Origin: Paracoccus aminovorans
GTDB lineage: Bacteria; Pseudomonadota; Alphaproteobacteria; Rhodobacterales; Rhodobacteraceae
Reading direction: 5' to 3'
Assembly: GCF_900005615.1 (NCBI RefSeq)
Contig: NZ_LN832560.1
Location: forward strand, 121,257 to 185,256
DNA length: 64,000 nucleotides
The stretch's first letter is position 1, and each line of letters begins with the position of its first letter. Shown piece after piece: positions 45,317-56,982 of the stretch. Below the pieces are notes generated by a model. That model saw only the letters and a program-made list of their open reading frames with translations. It made no database searches and was not told the DNA's origin. The position numbers and the translations under genes are program-made.

Positions 45317-46287
45317 ATGAGTTTCTTTCCCATCGACCCCGCCCCGGCTCGTCTGAACCGCAGCGAGTTGGCGGTTCCCGGCAGCCAGCCGAACATGTTT
45401 GAAAAGGCTGCACAATCCGATGCAGACGTCGTGTTCCTCGACCTCGAGGACGCGGTGGCGCCGGACGAAAAGCCGCAGGCGCGCAAGAACATCATCAAGG
45501 CCCTGAACGAGCTCGACTGGGGCAAGAAGACCATGTCGCTGCGAATCAACGGGCTCGACACCCATTACATGTATCGCGACGTCGTCGACGTGGTCGAACA
45601 GGCCGGCGAGCGGCTGGACCTGATCATGATCCCGAAGGTCGGCACCGCCGCCGACGTCTATGCCGTCGACATGCTGGTGACCCAGATCGAGGACGCCAAG
45701 GGCTATAAAAAGCGCATCGGCTTCGAGCATATCATCGAGACCGCGCTGGGGATGCAGAACATCAACGAGATCGCCGCGGCCTCGAAACGCAACGAGAGCC
45801 TGCATTTCGGCGTCGCCGATTACGCCGCCTCGACCCGCGCCCGCACCACGGTGATCGGCGGCGTGAACGAGCATTACTCGGTGCTGACCGACAAGCTGGC
45901 CGACGGCTCGCGCCAGGTCCATTGGGGCGACATGTGGCATTACGCGCTGTCGCGCATGGTGGTGGCGGCCCGCGCCAACGGGCTGCGGCCGGTGGACGGC
46001 CCCTTCGGCGACTTCTCGGATCCCGATGGCTACAAGGCGGCCGCCTATCGCGCCGCGGTGCTGGGCTGCGAGGGCAAATGGGCGATCCACCCCAGCCAGA
46101 TCGCGCTGGCGAACGAGGTGATGAGCCCCTCGGCCGCCGAGGTCGAGCGCGCACAGCGCATCCTCGACGCCATGGCCAAGGCCGAGGCCGAGGGCAAGGG
46201 CGCGGTGTCGCTGGACGGCCGGCTGATCGACTATGCCTCGATCCGCCAGGCCGAGGTGCTGGTCGCCAAAGCCCGGCAGATCGCGGC

Positions 46288-46291
<4 letters not shown>
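45317..46291 (+). CDS. mclA: Malyl-CoA lyase (serine-cycle type)
   Basis: 324 residues of the CitE/HpcH family: RSELAVPGSQPNMFEKA near residue 16, DVVFLDLEDAVAPDEKPQA with the metal-binding acid residues near 38, MIPKVGTAADVYAVD near 105, FGVADYAASTRARTT near 163 and KWAIHPSQI near 255. The wording SELAVPGS and ASTRART resembles malyl-CoA lyases of serine-cycle methylotrophs more than the Rhodobacter Mcl1 pattern. It splits malyl-CoA into acetyl-CoA and glyoxylate. GGAGG lies 11 bases before the ATG. The stop overlaps gckA (GTGA). Confidence 0.9.
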
Positions 46292-47544
<1,253 letters not shown>

Positions 47545-47589
47545 TCGCCCGGCATTGCACCGACGGCCCGGGGTGCTTCCCGGCCCGCC

Positions 47590-48105
47590 GGCGCAATGCC
47601 GAAGCGGATCATTCCCGTCGCGGCGAAAACCGCCATACTCGCCGAAGAGCGCGATCATGCCGTCGGCGAAGGTGCCGCGCCCCACCCAGTCGTCGTGGCC
47701 GCCGGCATATTTGCGCCAGTCCGCCGCCTAGCCCTTGATGCGCAGCATGTCGCGCAGGATACGCGACGCTTCCAGGATGCCCGCCAAGTCGCAGCGCCCG
47801 GTCTCGCACAGGCCGGCGGCCAGAAACAAGCGGATCGGCAGCCGCTCGCGTCGGGCGACCTGCTGCACGACCCAAGGCATGCGTCGCGGGCGACCCCCTT
47901 GGGCGCCCACCAGAACGGCCCCGGCATGGACAGCACGTTGCCGAAAGCGTCCGGGCGGCGCGCGGCCACCGTCGCGGCGGCCAGCCGGCCGTAGCTGGCA
48001 CCGGCGGCCCGCACCGTGCGCGACAGGTCGGGCCGGATGCCCAGCCGCGCCGCCACCTGCGGCAACAGTTTATCGGCCAGCGCATCGGCGCGGGCCCTGT
48101 TTACA
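47590..48105 (-). pseudogene. Decayed Fes/IroE-like esterase (C-terminal half)
   Basis: Minus-strand conceptual translation in three frames gives one continuous alpha/beta-hydrolase tail. From about 48070 down: PQVAARLGIRPDLSRT and AGASYGRLAAATVAARRPDAFG then NVLSMPGPFWWAPKG. A shifted frame near 47910-47728 gives LPIRLFLAAGLCETG and ILRDMLRIKG with a stop, and another shift gives YAGGHDDWVGRGTFADGMIALFG near 47660. The nucleophile elbow reads GASYG. No start codon and several frame breaks, so it is not functional. The N-terminal half is missing. Family: enterochelin-esterase-like. Confidence 0.75.
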
Positions 48106-48159
48106 CGGCCGCCGCCTGCAGCCGCCGACCTGTGGCCGGTGCGGCGACGAGGGCGCGGG

Positions 48160-48642
48160 CTAGAAACTCAGCGCGAAATGCTCGCCCATGTCGGGCTTGG
48201 CGCCGGTGACCTTGGACTTCGCGATCTCGTAGAGGAAGCGCATGCTGCCGCCGGTCAGCCAGATCTCGGCCCCGGCCAGGTCCAGCCGCATCAGCTGCAA
48301 GTCCGGGTCCTGCTTGCCTTCCTCGAACCAGGCCGAGGCGACGGAGTTCCACAGCTCGTCCAGCTTTGCGCGGTCGTCGGACAGCGCCAGCGTGCCGTCC
48401 AGCCGCGCGAACAGCCCGCCGGATTCGTCAGCGACCGCATGCAGTGCCGGTTTCCCGCCGCCCGCCACCGCCTGGACCAGATCGGTGCCCTTGGCGGTGA
48501 TGAACCACAGTGCGCGGCCTTCGCGGTCGGCATAATGCGACATCGGCACCAGCCGCGGCGCCTCGACCAGGCCCAGCATGCCGGAATTCACCTTTTCCAG
48601 CCGGTCCCAGAACCGGTCGGCCTGTTCTTCGTGATCGGTCAT
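48160..48642 (-). CDS. Pyridoxamine 5'-phosphate oxidase-fold protein (general stress protein 26-like)
   Basis: 160 residues with the split-barrel flavin fold of the general stress protein family: RFWDRLEKVNSGMLGLVEAP at the start, PMSHYADREGRALWFIT near residue 35 and VASAWFEEGKQDPDL near 105. Such small proteins bind FMN or FAD and are induced by stress; the reaction is not known. The ATG has GGAGG 5 bases upstream. It stands alone, divergent from the DNA repair pair. Confidence 0.85.
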   Translation of the reverse strand: MTDHEEQADRFWDRLEKVNSGMLGLVEAPRLVPMSHYADREGRALWFITAKGTDLVQAVAGGGKPALHAVADESGGLFARLDGTLALSDDRAKLDELWNSVASAWFEEGKQDPDLQLMRLDLAGAEIWLTGGSMRFLYEIAKSKVTGAKPDMGEHFALSF

Positions 48643-48739
48643 CGCGACCTCCTTTCGTTGCCGGCTCAACGGGCGGCGAAGGCGGCGGTTCCTTGGCGCG
48701 GATTTAGCATTTGTTTAGCGACGCGGCGACACGCTTGAC

Positions 48740-48754
48740 GAACAAAATGGGAAC
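48740..48754. promoter_or_regulatory. LexA (SOS) box, GAAC-N7-GAAC
   Basis: GAACAAAATGGGAAC is a perfect match to the alphaproteobacterial LexA direct-repeat site (GTTC-N7-GTTC on the other strand). It lies directly before two predicted DNA repair genes and overlaps a TTGACG that could be a -35 element. Confidence 0.65.
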
Positions 48755-48769
48755 ATGGAAGCTGGCGGC

Positions 48770-50002
48770 ATGGCCCCACGCATCTTGCAAGACAAGCTCG
48801 CCATCCTGGCGGACGCCGCGAAATACGACGCCTCCTGCGCATCGAGCGGCGGGCAACGCCGGGATGCGCGCCGGGGCGGGCTGGGCTCGTCGGGGGGCAG
48901 CGGCATCTGCCACGCCTATACGCCGGACGGGCGCTGCATCTCGCTGCTGAAGATATTGCTGACGAATTTCTGCATCTTCGACTGCGCCTATTGCATCAAC
49001 CGTGTCTCCTCCAACGTCGAGCGGGCACGGTTCACGCCCGAGGAGGTGGTCTCGCTGACGCTGGAATTCTATCGCCGCAACTATATCGAGGGGCTGTTTC
49101 TGTCCTCGGGCATCGTCCGCTCGGCCGACCAGACCATGGCCGAGATGGTCCGCATCGCCCGCAGCCTGCGGCAGGACCACGGCTTTCACGGCTATATCCA
49201 CCTCAAGACCATCCCCGAGGCGTCGCCCGAACTGATCCGCGAAGCGGGGCTTCATGCCGACCGGCTGTCGATCAACGTCGAGCTGCCGCAGGACGCCAGC
49301 CTGCGCCGCCTTGCCCCCGAAAAGCGGCCGCAGACCATCCGCACCGCCATGGCGCAGGTGCGGCTGGAGACCGAGGCGGCCGGCGACCGGACCCATACCG
49401 GCCGCAAGCCCCCGCGCTTTGCCCCGGCGGGCCAAAGCACGCAGATGATCGTCGGCGCGGATGGCGCGGACGACGTGGCGATCCTGGACAGCGCCAGCCG
49501 GCTTTACAGCGGCTATCGGCTGCGGCGGGTCTATTATTCCGGCTTCAGCCCGATCCCCGACGCCTCGGCCGCGCTGCCGCTGGTCAAGCCGCCGCTGATG
49601 CGCGAACACCGGCTGTATCAGGCCGACTGGCTGCTTCGCTTCTATGGCTTCACGGCCGAGGACATCGGCACCGCCGCGCCGGGCGGACACCTGGACCTGC
49701 AACTGGATCCGAAACTGGCCTGGGCGCTGCAGAACCGCGCGCTGTTCCCGGTCGCGGTGAACGCCGCCCCGCGCGAGATGCTGCTGCGGGTGCCGGGCTT
49801 CGGCATCCGCATCGTCGAGCGCATCCTGGCCGCGCGGCGGGACCGGGCGCTGCGGGTCGAGGACCTGGCGTGGATGGGGGCGCTGGTCAGGAAGGCCCGG
49901 CCCTTCATCATGGTCCCCGGCTGGTCGCCCGGCGCGCTGACGGACGCCGCCGATCTGCGGGCGCGCTTCGCGCCGCCGCCGCGGCAGCTGGCGCTGCTGT
50001 GA
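48770..50002 (+). CDS. Putative DNA modification/repair radical SAM protein
   Basis: About 410 residues. Radical SAM core with the CxxxCxxC motif in NFCIFDCAYCINR near residue 68, followed by an HhH-like end (LRVPGFGIRIVERILAARR near 350). The opening LQDKLAILADAAKYDASCASSGG is the hallmark of this family, which is almost always paired with a UdgX-type glycosylase gene, as here. The chemistry is unknown. I prefer ATG 48770; ATG 48755 is also in frame, but the SOS box ends one base before it. The stop overlaps the next start (GTGA). Confidence 0.85.
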   Translation: MAPRILQDKLAILADAAKYDASCASSGGQRRDARRGGLGSSGGSGICHAYTPDGRCISLLKILLTNFCIFDCAYCINRVSSNVERARFTPEEVVSLTLEFYRRNYIEGLFLSSGIVRSADQTMAEMVRIARSLRQDHGFHGYIHLKTIPEASPELIREAGLHADRLSINVELPQDASLRRLAPEKRPQTIRTAMAQVRLETEAAGDRTHTGRKPPRFAPAGQSTQMIVGADGADDVAILDSASRLYSGYRLRRVYYSGFSPIPDASAALPLVKPPLMREHRLYQADWLLRFYGFTAEDIGTAAPGGHLDLQLDPKLAWALQNRALFPVAVNAAPREMLLRVPGFGIRIVERILAARRDRALRVEDLAWMGALVRKARPFIMVPGWSPGALTDAADLRARFAPPPRQLALL

Positions 50003-51492
50003 CCTATGCCGTCGCCCTGCCCGAGCGCGGCAGTTTCGAGGCCTGGCGTGCCGCCGCCCGCTGCGCCATCGGCCACGGCATCGCGCCCGAGCGGATCGAC
50101 TGGGCCGGCAACACCGGGCTGTTCGCCGCCCCGCCCCTGCCCGATTACAACGGTCCGCCGCCTCGGGTGCCCGCGGGTTTCCCGGCGCTGGCCCGCAGCG
50201 TTTCCTGGCACGCGGCGCCGCAGCGCTTCGCCCTGCTCTACCAGGCGCTCTGGCGGCTGCACCGGGGCGATGGCAATCCGCTGTCCCATGCCGATCCCTT
50301 GGGGCGGCGGCTGCAGCTGATGGCCAAGGCGGTCGGGCGCGACATCCACAAGATGCACGCCTTCCTGCGCTTTCGCGAACTGCCCGCGCCCGGCCCCCGC
50401 CGCAGCTTCGCCGCCTGGTTCGAGCCCGAGCACGACACGCTGGAGCCGGCGAGCCCGTTCTTCGCACGCCGCTTCGCCGATATGGACTGGCTGATCGTCA
50501 CGCCGCGGCTCAGCGCCCGCTTTCGCGACGGCGCGCTGGTCTTCGGCCCCGGCGGCGACCGCCCCGACCTGCCGGAAGATGCCGCCGAACCGCTTTGGGC
50601 GACCTATTTCGCCAATATCTTCAATCCGGCCCGGATCAAGCTGGCGGCGATGCGGTCCGAGATGCCGCGGAAATACTGGAAGAACCTGCCCGAGACCCGG
50701 CTGATCCCGCAGATGCTGGCCGGGGCCGAGGCGCGGGTGCAGCGCATGCATGCGGCCGGCGCCGCCGCGCCCCGCCCCGGCGCCGCCCCGGTCCTGGCCC
50801 GCTATCGCGCCGCCATGCCGCAGGCGCCGGATTGCCCCCAGACTCTGGACGAGGCGCGGGCCGCCGCGCTGCAATGCCGCCGCTGCGGGCTGTGCGAGGC
50901 CGCGACGCAGACCGTCTGGGGCGAGGGGCCGGCCGATGCCCCCCTGATGATCGTGGGCGAGCAGCCCGGCGACCACGAGGACCTGGCCGGCCGCCCCTTC
51001 GTCGGTCCCGCGGGCCGGCTGCTGCGTCAGGTCATGGCCGAGGCCGGTCTGGACCCCGGCCGCGCCTGGCTGACCAATGCCGTCAAGCATTTCAAGTTCG
51101 CGCCCCGCGGCAAGCGCCGGCTGCACCGCAATCCCGATGCGACCGAGATCCGGCATTGCCGCTGGTGGCTGGGGCTGGAACTGGCATTGGTGCGGCCCCG
51201 CGTCACGCTGGCGCTCGGCGCCTCGGCCGCGCTGGCGCTGACCGGTGACGACAGCCCGCTGGCCGGGCGCCGCGGCCGGGTCGAAACCGGGCTGCACGGC
51301 GGGCCGGTGCTGCCGTCCTGGCATCCGGCCTATGTGCTGCGCCTGCCCGATCCGGATCAGGCGGCGCAGGCACGGGCCCAGCTTGCCGCGGATCTGGCCG
51401 CCGCCCTGCGCCTGGCCGCGCTGGAACAAACCCGCCCGGCCGACGTTGCCCCCGCAGCCCGGGCACAGACGCCCGCCCCTCCCCACCTTTGA
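49999..51492 (+). CDS. UdgX family uracil-DNA glycosylase with N-terminal DUF4130 domain
   Basis: 497 residues, GTG start. Residues 1-260 match the DUF4130 / TIGR03915 type domain (FALLYQALWRLHRG, MAKAVGRDIHKMHAFLRF). The C-terminal part is a family 4-like uracil-DNA glycosylase: Fe-S cysteines in CRRCGLCEAA near 295, motif A GEQPGDHEDLAGRPFVGPAG near 320, and KRRLH near 374. The KRRxH insertion loop is diagnostic of UdgX, in which the His attaches covalently to the abasic site after uracil removal. Encoded with the radical SAM protein behind an SOS box. Confidence 0.9.
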   Translation: MTYAVALPERGSFEAWRAAARCAIGHGIAPERIDWAGNTGLFAAPPLPDYNGPPPRVPAGFPALARSVSWHAAPQRFALLYQALWRLHRGDGNPLSHADPLGRRLQLMAKAVGRDIHKMHAFLRFRELPAPGPRRSFAAWFEPEHDTLEPASPFFARRFADMDWLIVTPRLSARFRDGALVFGPGGDRPDLPEDAAEPLWATYFANIFNPARIKLAAMRSEMPRKYWKNLPETRLIPQMLAGAEARVQRMHAAGAAAPRPGAAPVLARYRAAMPQAPDCPQTLDEARAAALQCRRCGLCEAATQTVWGEGPADAPLMIVGEQPGDHEDLAGRPFVGPAGRLLRQVMAEAGLDPGRAWLTNAVKHFKFAPRGKRRLHRNPDATEIRHCRWWLGLELALVRPRVTLALGASAALALTGDDSPLAGRRGRVETGLHGGPVLPSWHPAYVLRLPDPDQAAQARAQLAADLAAALRLAALEQTRPADVAPAARAQTPAPPHL

Positions 51493-51506
51493 AGAAGGCA
51501 GGCAAG

Positions 51507-53555
<2,049 letters not shown>

Positions 53556-53577
53556 CCGTCCCTGGTCCTGCGGGCCG

Positions 53578-54789
53578 TCAGGCCCGCAGTTCCTTGCGCT
53601 GGCACAGCAGCATCGGCGCGTGCTCCAGGCAGAACAGGCCGAAGGCCAGCACCCAGGCGGCCCCCGCCAGCCGGATCAGCAGGTCGTAGTCGCCGAACTC
53701 CGCCAGCGGCCGCAGCAGCGCCGCCGCCCAGATCGCGACATAGCTGAGCGTCGTCAGGCGCGAGGCGGTCAGGTCGCGGCCGGTATGGCCGCGGGTGGCC
53801 CGGGTCATCACCGCCAGCATCTCGCCGCCGATGGCACCGATGGCCAGGACATGCAGCGCCGCGCCCGTGGTCAGCAGGCCGAAGCCCGCCAGCCCGATGG
53901 CGGCGAAGCCCAGGACCAGCATCAGATAGCCGCCATGCAGCGCCAGCACCAGCGGCTCGGCCGCGGTGCGCCAGCCGCGCCAGCGGGCCAGCCGGACCAG
54001 GTTCAGCACCGCCGCAGCCAGGGCCGCCAGGGCCACGGCCCGCGCCTCGGGGGCAAGGATCCAGCCGGCCAGAGCGGCGGCCGACAGGCAGGCGGTCGCG
54101 CTGTCGAACCGGCCATAGGGCGCCGGCAGCGGTCCCGGCCCGCGCCGCGCCAGCCAGTTGCGGGTGAAGCTGGGGGTGATGCGGCCGCCGATGATGACGA
54201 TCAGCAGCACATAGGCCGAGACCGCCAGCCGCGCCGCCATGGCCGGATCGCCGTCGCGCAGCACGGACAGGTGAAAGACGATATTGGCCAGCGCCAGGGC
54301 CGAGACCATGCCGACCACCTTCAGGTCGCGCCATTTGCGACCGGCGACGATCTCGACGGTAAAGACCGCAGCCATCACCGGCAGGAACAGCGCGTCGATC
54401 GCGACCGCCGCCAAAAGCGCCCCGGCCGGCGCGAAGGTCAGGGCCAGCCGGCCGGCCAGCCACAGCCCGGCCAGCGCCATCAGCGGCCTGCCCGACAGCG
54501 GCATGCGGCCGGTCCAGTTCGGGATCGCCGTCATCAGGAACCCGGCGAGCACCGCCGAGGCGAAGCCGAACAGCATCTCGTGCATGTGCCAGTGGCTGGC
54601 GCCATAGGCGCCGCCGGGGGCGCCGTGACCGGCCAGAGCCGCCACCCACATCAGCATCGCCAGCACCGCCCACAGCGCGCCGCCCAGGAAGAACGGCCGG
54701 AAGCCGTAGGAGAACAGCACCGGCCCGGTCCGGGACAGGCCGCGCGGGATGCCGCCCTCGGGTCGCTTGATATTCGCGGTCTTGCCCAT
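53578..54789 (-). CDS. nnrS: NnrS family haem-copper membrane protein
   Basis: 403 residues with about 12 transmembrane segments and the NnrS motifs FSYGFRPFFLGGALWA near residue 27, HWHMHEMLFGFASAVLAGFL near 62 and GGRITPSFTRNWL near 175. NnrS is a haem- and copper-containing inner-membrane protein, usually controlled by NNR-type regulators, that lowers nitrosative stress from nitric oxide. Next to pseudoazurin, nnrR and nor genes. GAGG precedes the ATG at 54789. Confidence 0.9.
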   Translation of the reverse strand: MGKTANIKRPEGGIPRGLSRTGPVLFSYGFRPFFLGGALWAVLAMLMWVAALAGHGAPGGAYGASHWHMHEMLFGFASAVLAGFLMTAIPNWTGRMPLSGRPLMALAGLWLAGRLALTFAPAGALLAAVAIDALFLPVMAAVFTVEIVAGRKWRDLKVVGMVSALALANIVFHLSVLRDGDPAMAARLAVSAYVLLIVIIGGRITPSFTRNWLARRGPGPLPAPYGRFDSATACLSAAALAGWILAPEARAVALAALAAAVLNLVRLARWRGWRTAAEPLVLALHGGYLMLVLGFAAIGLAGFGLLTTGAALHVLAIGAIGGEMLAVMTRATRGHTGRDLTASRLTTLSYVAIWAAALLRPLAEFGDYDLLIRLAGAAWVLAFGLFCLEHAPMLLCQRKELRA

Positions 54790-54810
54790 GGCAACCTCGC
54801 CAGGTGAAAA

Positions 54811-54840
54811 CGCCCGCCGCCGAAAGACCGGACGGCGGGC
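54811..54840 (-). terminator. Terminator after pseudoazurin
   Basis: Stem GCCCGCCG / CGGCGGGC with a 13-base loop that pairs further inside, followed on the minus strand by GTTTTC. It lies between the pseudoazurin stop and nnrS, so nnrS probably has reduced or separate transcription. Confidence 0.6.
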
Positions 54841-54867
54841 CCAGGGTATCACGGCAGGGGCGCCGGG

Positions 54868-55302
54868 TCAGCGCGTGACCTGCGCCAGCGCGGCGTCCAT
54901 CCGCTCGCGCGCCTTCTTGGGCAGCTTGCCCTCGGCCAGCGCGTCGTAGTTCGAGGCATCGCCGCCGACCTGGATCAGCGCCACCATGCCCATCGGGAAA
55001 TGCGGCTTGCATTTCACGCCGTAAAGGCCGGGGGTCTCGACGGTCAGCACATATTCCTCGTTCAGCTTCGATTCGAACTCGGCCACGCCTTCGGGAAGCA
55101 TGTCGGGCAGCGAGACCACGTCATGGCCCTTGGCCGTGGGCACGAAGGTGACGGTGTCGCCGACCTCGGCCTGGACGAAGGCCGGCTCGAACACCATCGC
55201 GCCCGCCTCGCCCTTGTTCAGCATCTGCACCTGGTGATCGGCGGCAAAGGCCGGAAAGGCCAGCGCGGTCATCACGGCGGCCATGGTCAGAGAGCGTTTC
55301 AT
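54868..55302 (-). CDS. pazS: Pseudoazurin (periplasmic blue copper protein)
   Basis: 144 residues. The signal peptide [20 protein letters not shown] is followed by a mature cupredoxin of about 123 residues. Copper ligands are visible: His in AKGHDV near precursor residue 60, and Cys, His and Met in [11 protein letters not shown] near 98-106. [16 protein letters not shown] is typical of Paracoccus pseudoazurin. It carries electrons in the periplasm to nitrite reductase and other denitrification enzymes. An NNR-type box lies about 70 bases upstream of the start. Confidence 0.95.
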   Translation of the reverse strand: MKRSLTMAAVMTALAFPAFAADHQVQMLNKGEAGAMVFEPAFVQAEVGDTVTFVPTAKGHDVVSLPDMLPEGVAEFESKLNEEYVLTVETPGLYGVKCKPHFPMGMVALIQVGGDASNYDALAEGKLPKKARERMDAALAQVTR

Positions 55303-55370
55303 ATCCTGATCTCCTAGCGGAAGAATGGTCTTTCCGGGGTTCTGGATAGCGGGCCGGTTCCGGCGCGACT

Positions 55371-55384
55371 TTGCGCTGGCTCAA
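55371..55384 (-). promoter_or_regulatory. FNR/NNR-type box upstream of pazS
   Basis: TTGCGCTGGCTCAA on the plus strand, TTGAGCCAGCGCAA on the minus strand: TTG-N8-CAA, the core of FNR/NNR sites. The centre is about 75 bases before the pazS start codon, compatible with activation from -41.5. Likely bound by the adjacent NnrR. Confidence 0.55.
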
Positions 55385-55401
55385 ATTGCAGAGAATTCAT
55401 G

Positions 55402-56094
55402 TCAGGATTGCGTCTGCGCGATGGCGGACAGCGCCGCGGCATCGGCGATGATGACCTTGCGGCGGGCACGCAGCAGGATGCCCCCGGTTTCCCAGGCGGC
55501 CATGATCCGCGACACGGTATGCAGGGTATTGCCGCTCATGTCGGCGATGTCCTGGCGGGTCAGCGGAAAGGGAATCTCGACCGGGCCGCGGTCCGGGGGC
55601 GCGGCGCCGTTGCCCTGCCGCGCCAGGCGCAGCAGCAGGTGGGCGATGCGGCGGCCGGCCTCTTCGGTGCTCATCTCGCGCAGGCGGATATGCGCCTCGT
55701 CCAGCTTGCGGCCCACGGCCTGGATCGCCGAGAAGGCCAGCGAGGGCGCGGCGCCGATCAGCGGTTCCCACCGCGACCGCGGCCAGGCCAGCAGGCGGCT
55801 GTCCACCATCGCCTCGGCGCTGCCCGGATAATGGCTGCGGCCGAGCGCGGGCGCAAAGCCGCAAAGCTCGCCCGGATGGACGATGCGGACGATGAATTGC
55901 TGGCCGTCCTCGGTGACCTGGGTGACCTTCAGCCGCCCCTCGATCAGCACGAAGAAGCGGGCCGCGGCATCGGCCTGCAGGAACAGCGACTCGCCCTGCG
56001 CCAGCGCCTGGCGGATCATGCCCTGGCGCACCTCGTCCAGCTGGGCGGGGCTGAGGCCGGCGAAAAGCGGCAGGTCGGAAAGGTTCTCGGACAT
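55402..56094 (-). CDS. nnrR: NnrR-type Crp/Fnr regulator of nitric oxide metabolism
   Basis: 230 residues: a cyclic-nucleotide-like sensor domain (FLQADAAARFFVLIEGRLKV near residue 37, IVHPGELCGFAPALG near 70) and a C-terminal winged helix (LTRQDIADMSGNTLHTVSRI near 180). It has a single Cys and lacks the N-terminal cysteine cluster of FNR, so it is of the NNR/DNR type that senses nitric oxide. Flanked by nnrS, pseudoazurin and nor genes. The 8 residues at the C-terminus are poorly conserved in appearance. Confidence 0.87.
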   Translation of the reverse strand: MSENLSDLPLFAGLSPAQLDEVRQGMIRQALAQGESLFLQADAAARFFVLIEGRLKVTQVTEDGQQFIVRIVHPGELCGFAPALGRSHYPGSAEAMVDSRLLAWPRSRWEPLIGAAPSLAFSAIQAVGRKLDEAHIRLREMSTEEAGRRIAHLLLRLARQGNGAAPPDRGPVEIPFPLTRQDIADMSGNTLHTVSRIMAAWETGGILLRARRKVIIADAAALSAIAQTQS

Positions 56095-56160
56095 CGGATC
56101 CCTGCGGATGGCGGCGGGGGCAGGACCGGGCTAGCACAACCGGCGCCGGGGTGCAGCCCG

Positions 56161-56388
56161 CTATTCCGCCTGATCCAGCAGATGGCGCGCCCAACGCCCC
56201 GCCGCCCAGGCGGCCGGCACGCCCAGCGGTCCCGACAGCGCCAGCACCGCATGGGGCGACAGCGCCGGCAGGCCGACCGACTGGCCGAGGAGCCCCAGCA
56301 TGAACAGGTTGATCGCCACCGCGCCGGCCGCGAAGACGTAAAGCAGCAGCGCCAGTTTCCAGACCGGCCAGATCGCGTCTCGGCTCAT
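56161..56388 (-). CDS. Small two-helix membrane protein of the nor region
   Basis: 75 residues, not recognised. Two hydrophobic segments (LALLLYVFAAGAVAINLFML near residue 13 and a second at 38-62), ending in WARHLLDQAE. GGAGG lies 6 bases before the ATG, a strong ribosome binding site, so it is probably translated. It lies between nnrR and norC on the nnrR strand. Small hydrophobic proteins such as NorF accompany nor operons, but I see no clear similarity to NorF. Confidence 0.6.
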   Translation of the reverse strand: MSRDAIWPVWKLALLLYVFAAGAVAINLFMLGLLGQSVGLPALSPHAVLALSGPLGVPAAWAAGRWARHLLDQAE

Positions 56389-56441
56389 CGGCAGCCTCCT
56401 TCGCCTGGGGCAGGATCTGGCATCTTCATTTCCGGCCAGCC

Positions 56442-56455
56442 TTGACTTTGGTTAA
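56442..56455 (+). promoter_or_regulatory. NNR-type box upstream of norC
   Basis: TTGACTTTGGTTAA, a near-palindrome (TTGAC-N4-GTTAA) close to the known nor and nir NNR boxes. Its centre is about 70 bases before the norC start, which allows activation at -41.5. It lies in the divergent region, so it could also affect the small membrane protein gene. Confidence 0.65.
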
Positions 56456-56517
56456 GGATCGGTCCGGGGGGCTGGGGCATATCCGGAGGGATGCCAACCG
56501 CTCCCGGAGTGCTCGCC

Positions 56518-56970
56518 ATGCGCGAAGTTCTGACGAAGAGCATGGCCCGAAACATCTTCTATGGCGGGTCTCTGTTCTTCATTCTCGTATTCATCGGGCT
56601 GTTCGCCCAAAGTCACTGGTACATCGTCAACGTCTCGACCGACAAGGCCGGCCTGACCGACGAGGTCGCGGCCGGCAAGCATGTCTGGGAACGCAAGGCC
56701 TGCATCAACTGCCACACCATCCTGGGCGAAGGCGCCTATTTCGCGCCCGAACTCGGCAACGTCATGAAGCGCTGGGGCGTGCAGGACGATCCCGAAGCCG
56801 CCTTCGAGGTGCTGAAGGGCTGGATGGAGGCGCAGCCGACCGGCATCGAGGGCCGGCGCCAGATGCCGCAGTTCAACCTCAGCGACGACGAAATCCGCGA
56901 ACTGACCGAGTTCCTGCTGTGGACCGGCCGGATCAACACCCAGAACTGGCCGCCGAACGATGCCGGCTGA
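56518..56970 (+). CDS. norC: Nitric oxide reductase subunit C (membrane cytochrome c)
   Basis: 150 residues, the usual length. One N-terminal membrane anchor (NIFYGGSLFFILVFIGLF), one haem c site in KACINCHTILGEGAYFAP near residue 52, an axial Met in RRQMPQF near 112 and the conserved ending INTQNWPPNDAG. NorC passes electrons from periplasmic donors such as pseudoazurin to NorB. ATG 56518 has GGAG upstream; an ATG at 56491 directly abuts its own GGAGGG and is less likely. An NNR-type box precedes the gene. Confidence 0.95.
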   Translation: MREVLTKSMARNIFYGGSLFFILVFIGLFAQSHWYIVNVSTDKAGLTDEVAAGKHVWERKACINCHTILGEGAYFAPELGNVMKRWGVQDDPEAAFEVLKGWMEAQPTGIEGRRQMPQFNLSDDEIRELTEFLLWTGRINTQNWPPNDAG

Positions 56971-56982
56971 AGGATCGAAGCG

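Noticed and set aside
48755..48769. ATG 48755 as start of the radical SAM protein
   Set aside because: It is possible, but it begins one base after the LexA box and adds residues not seen at the typical family N-terminus; 48770 is preferred.
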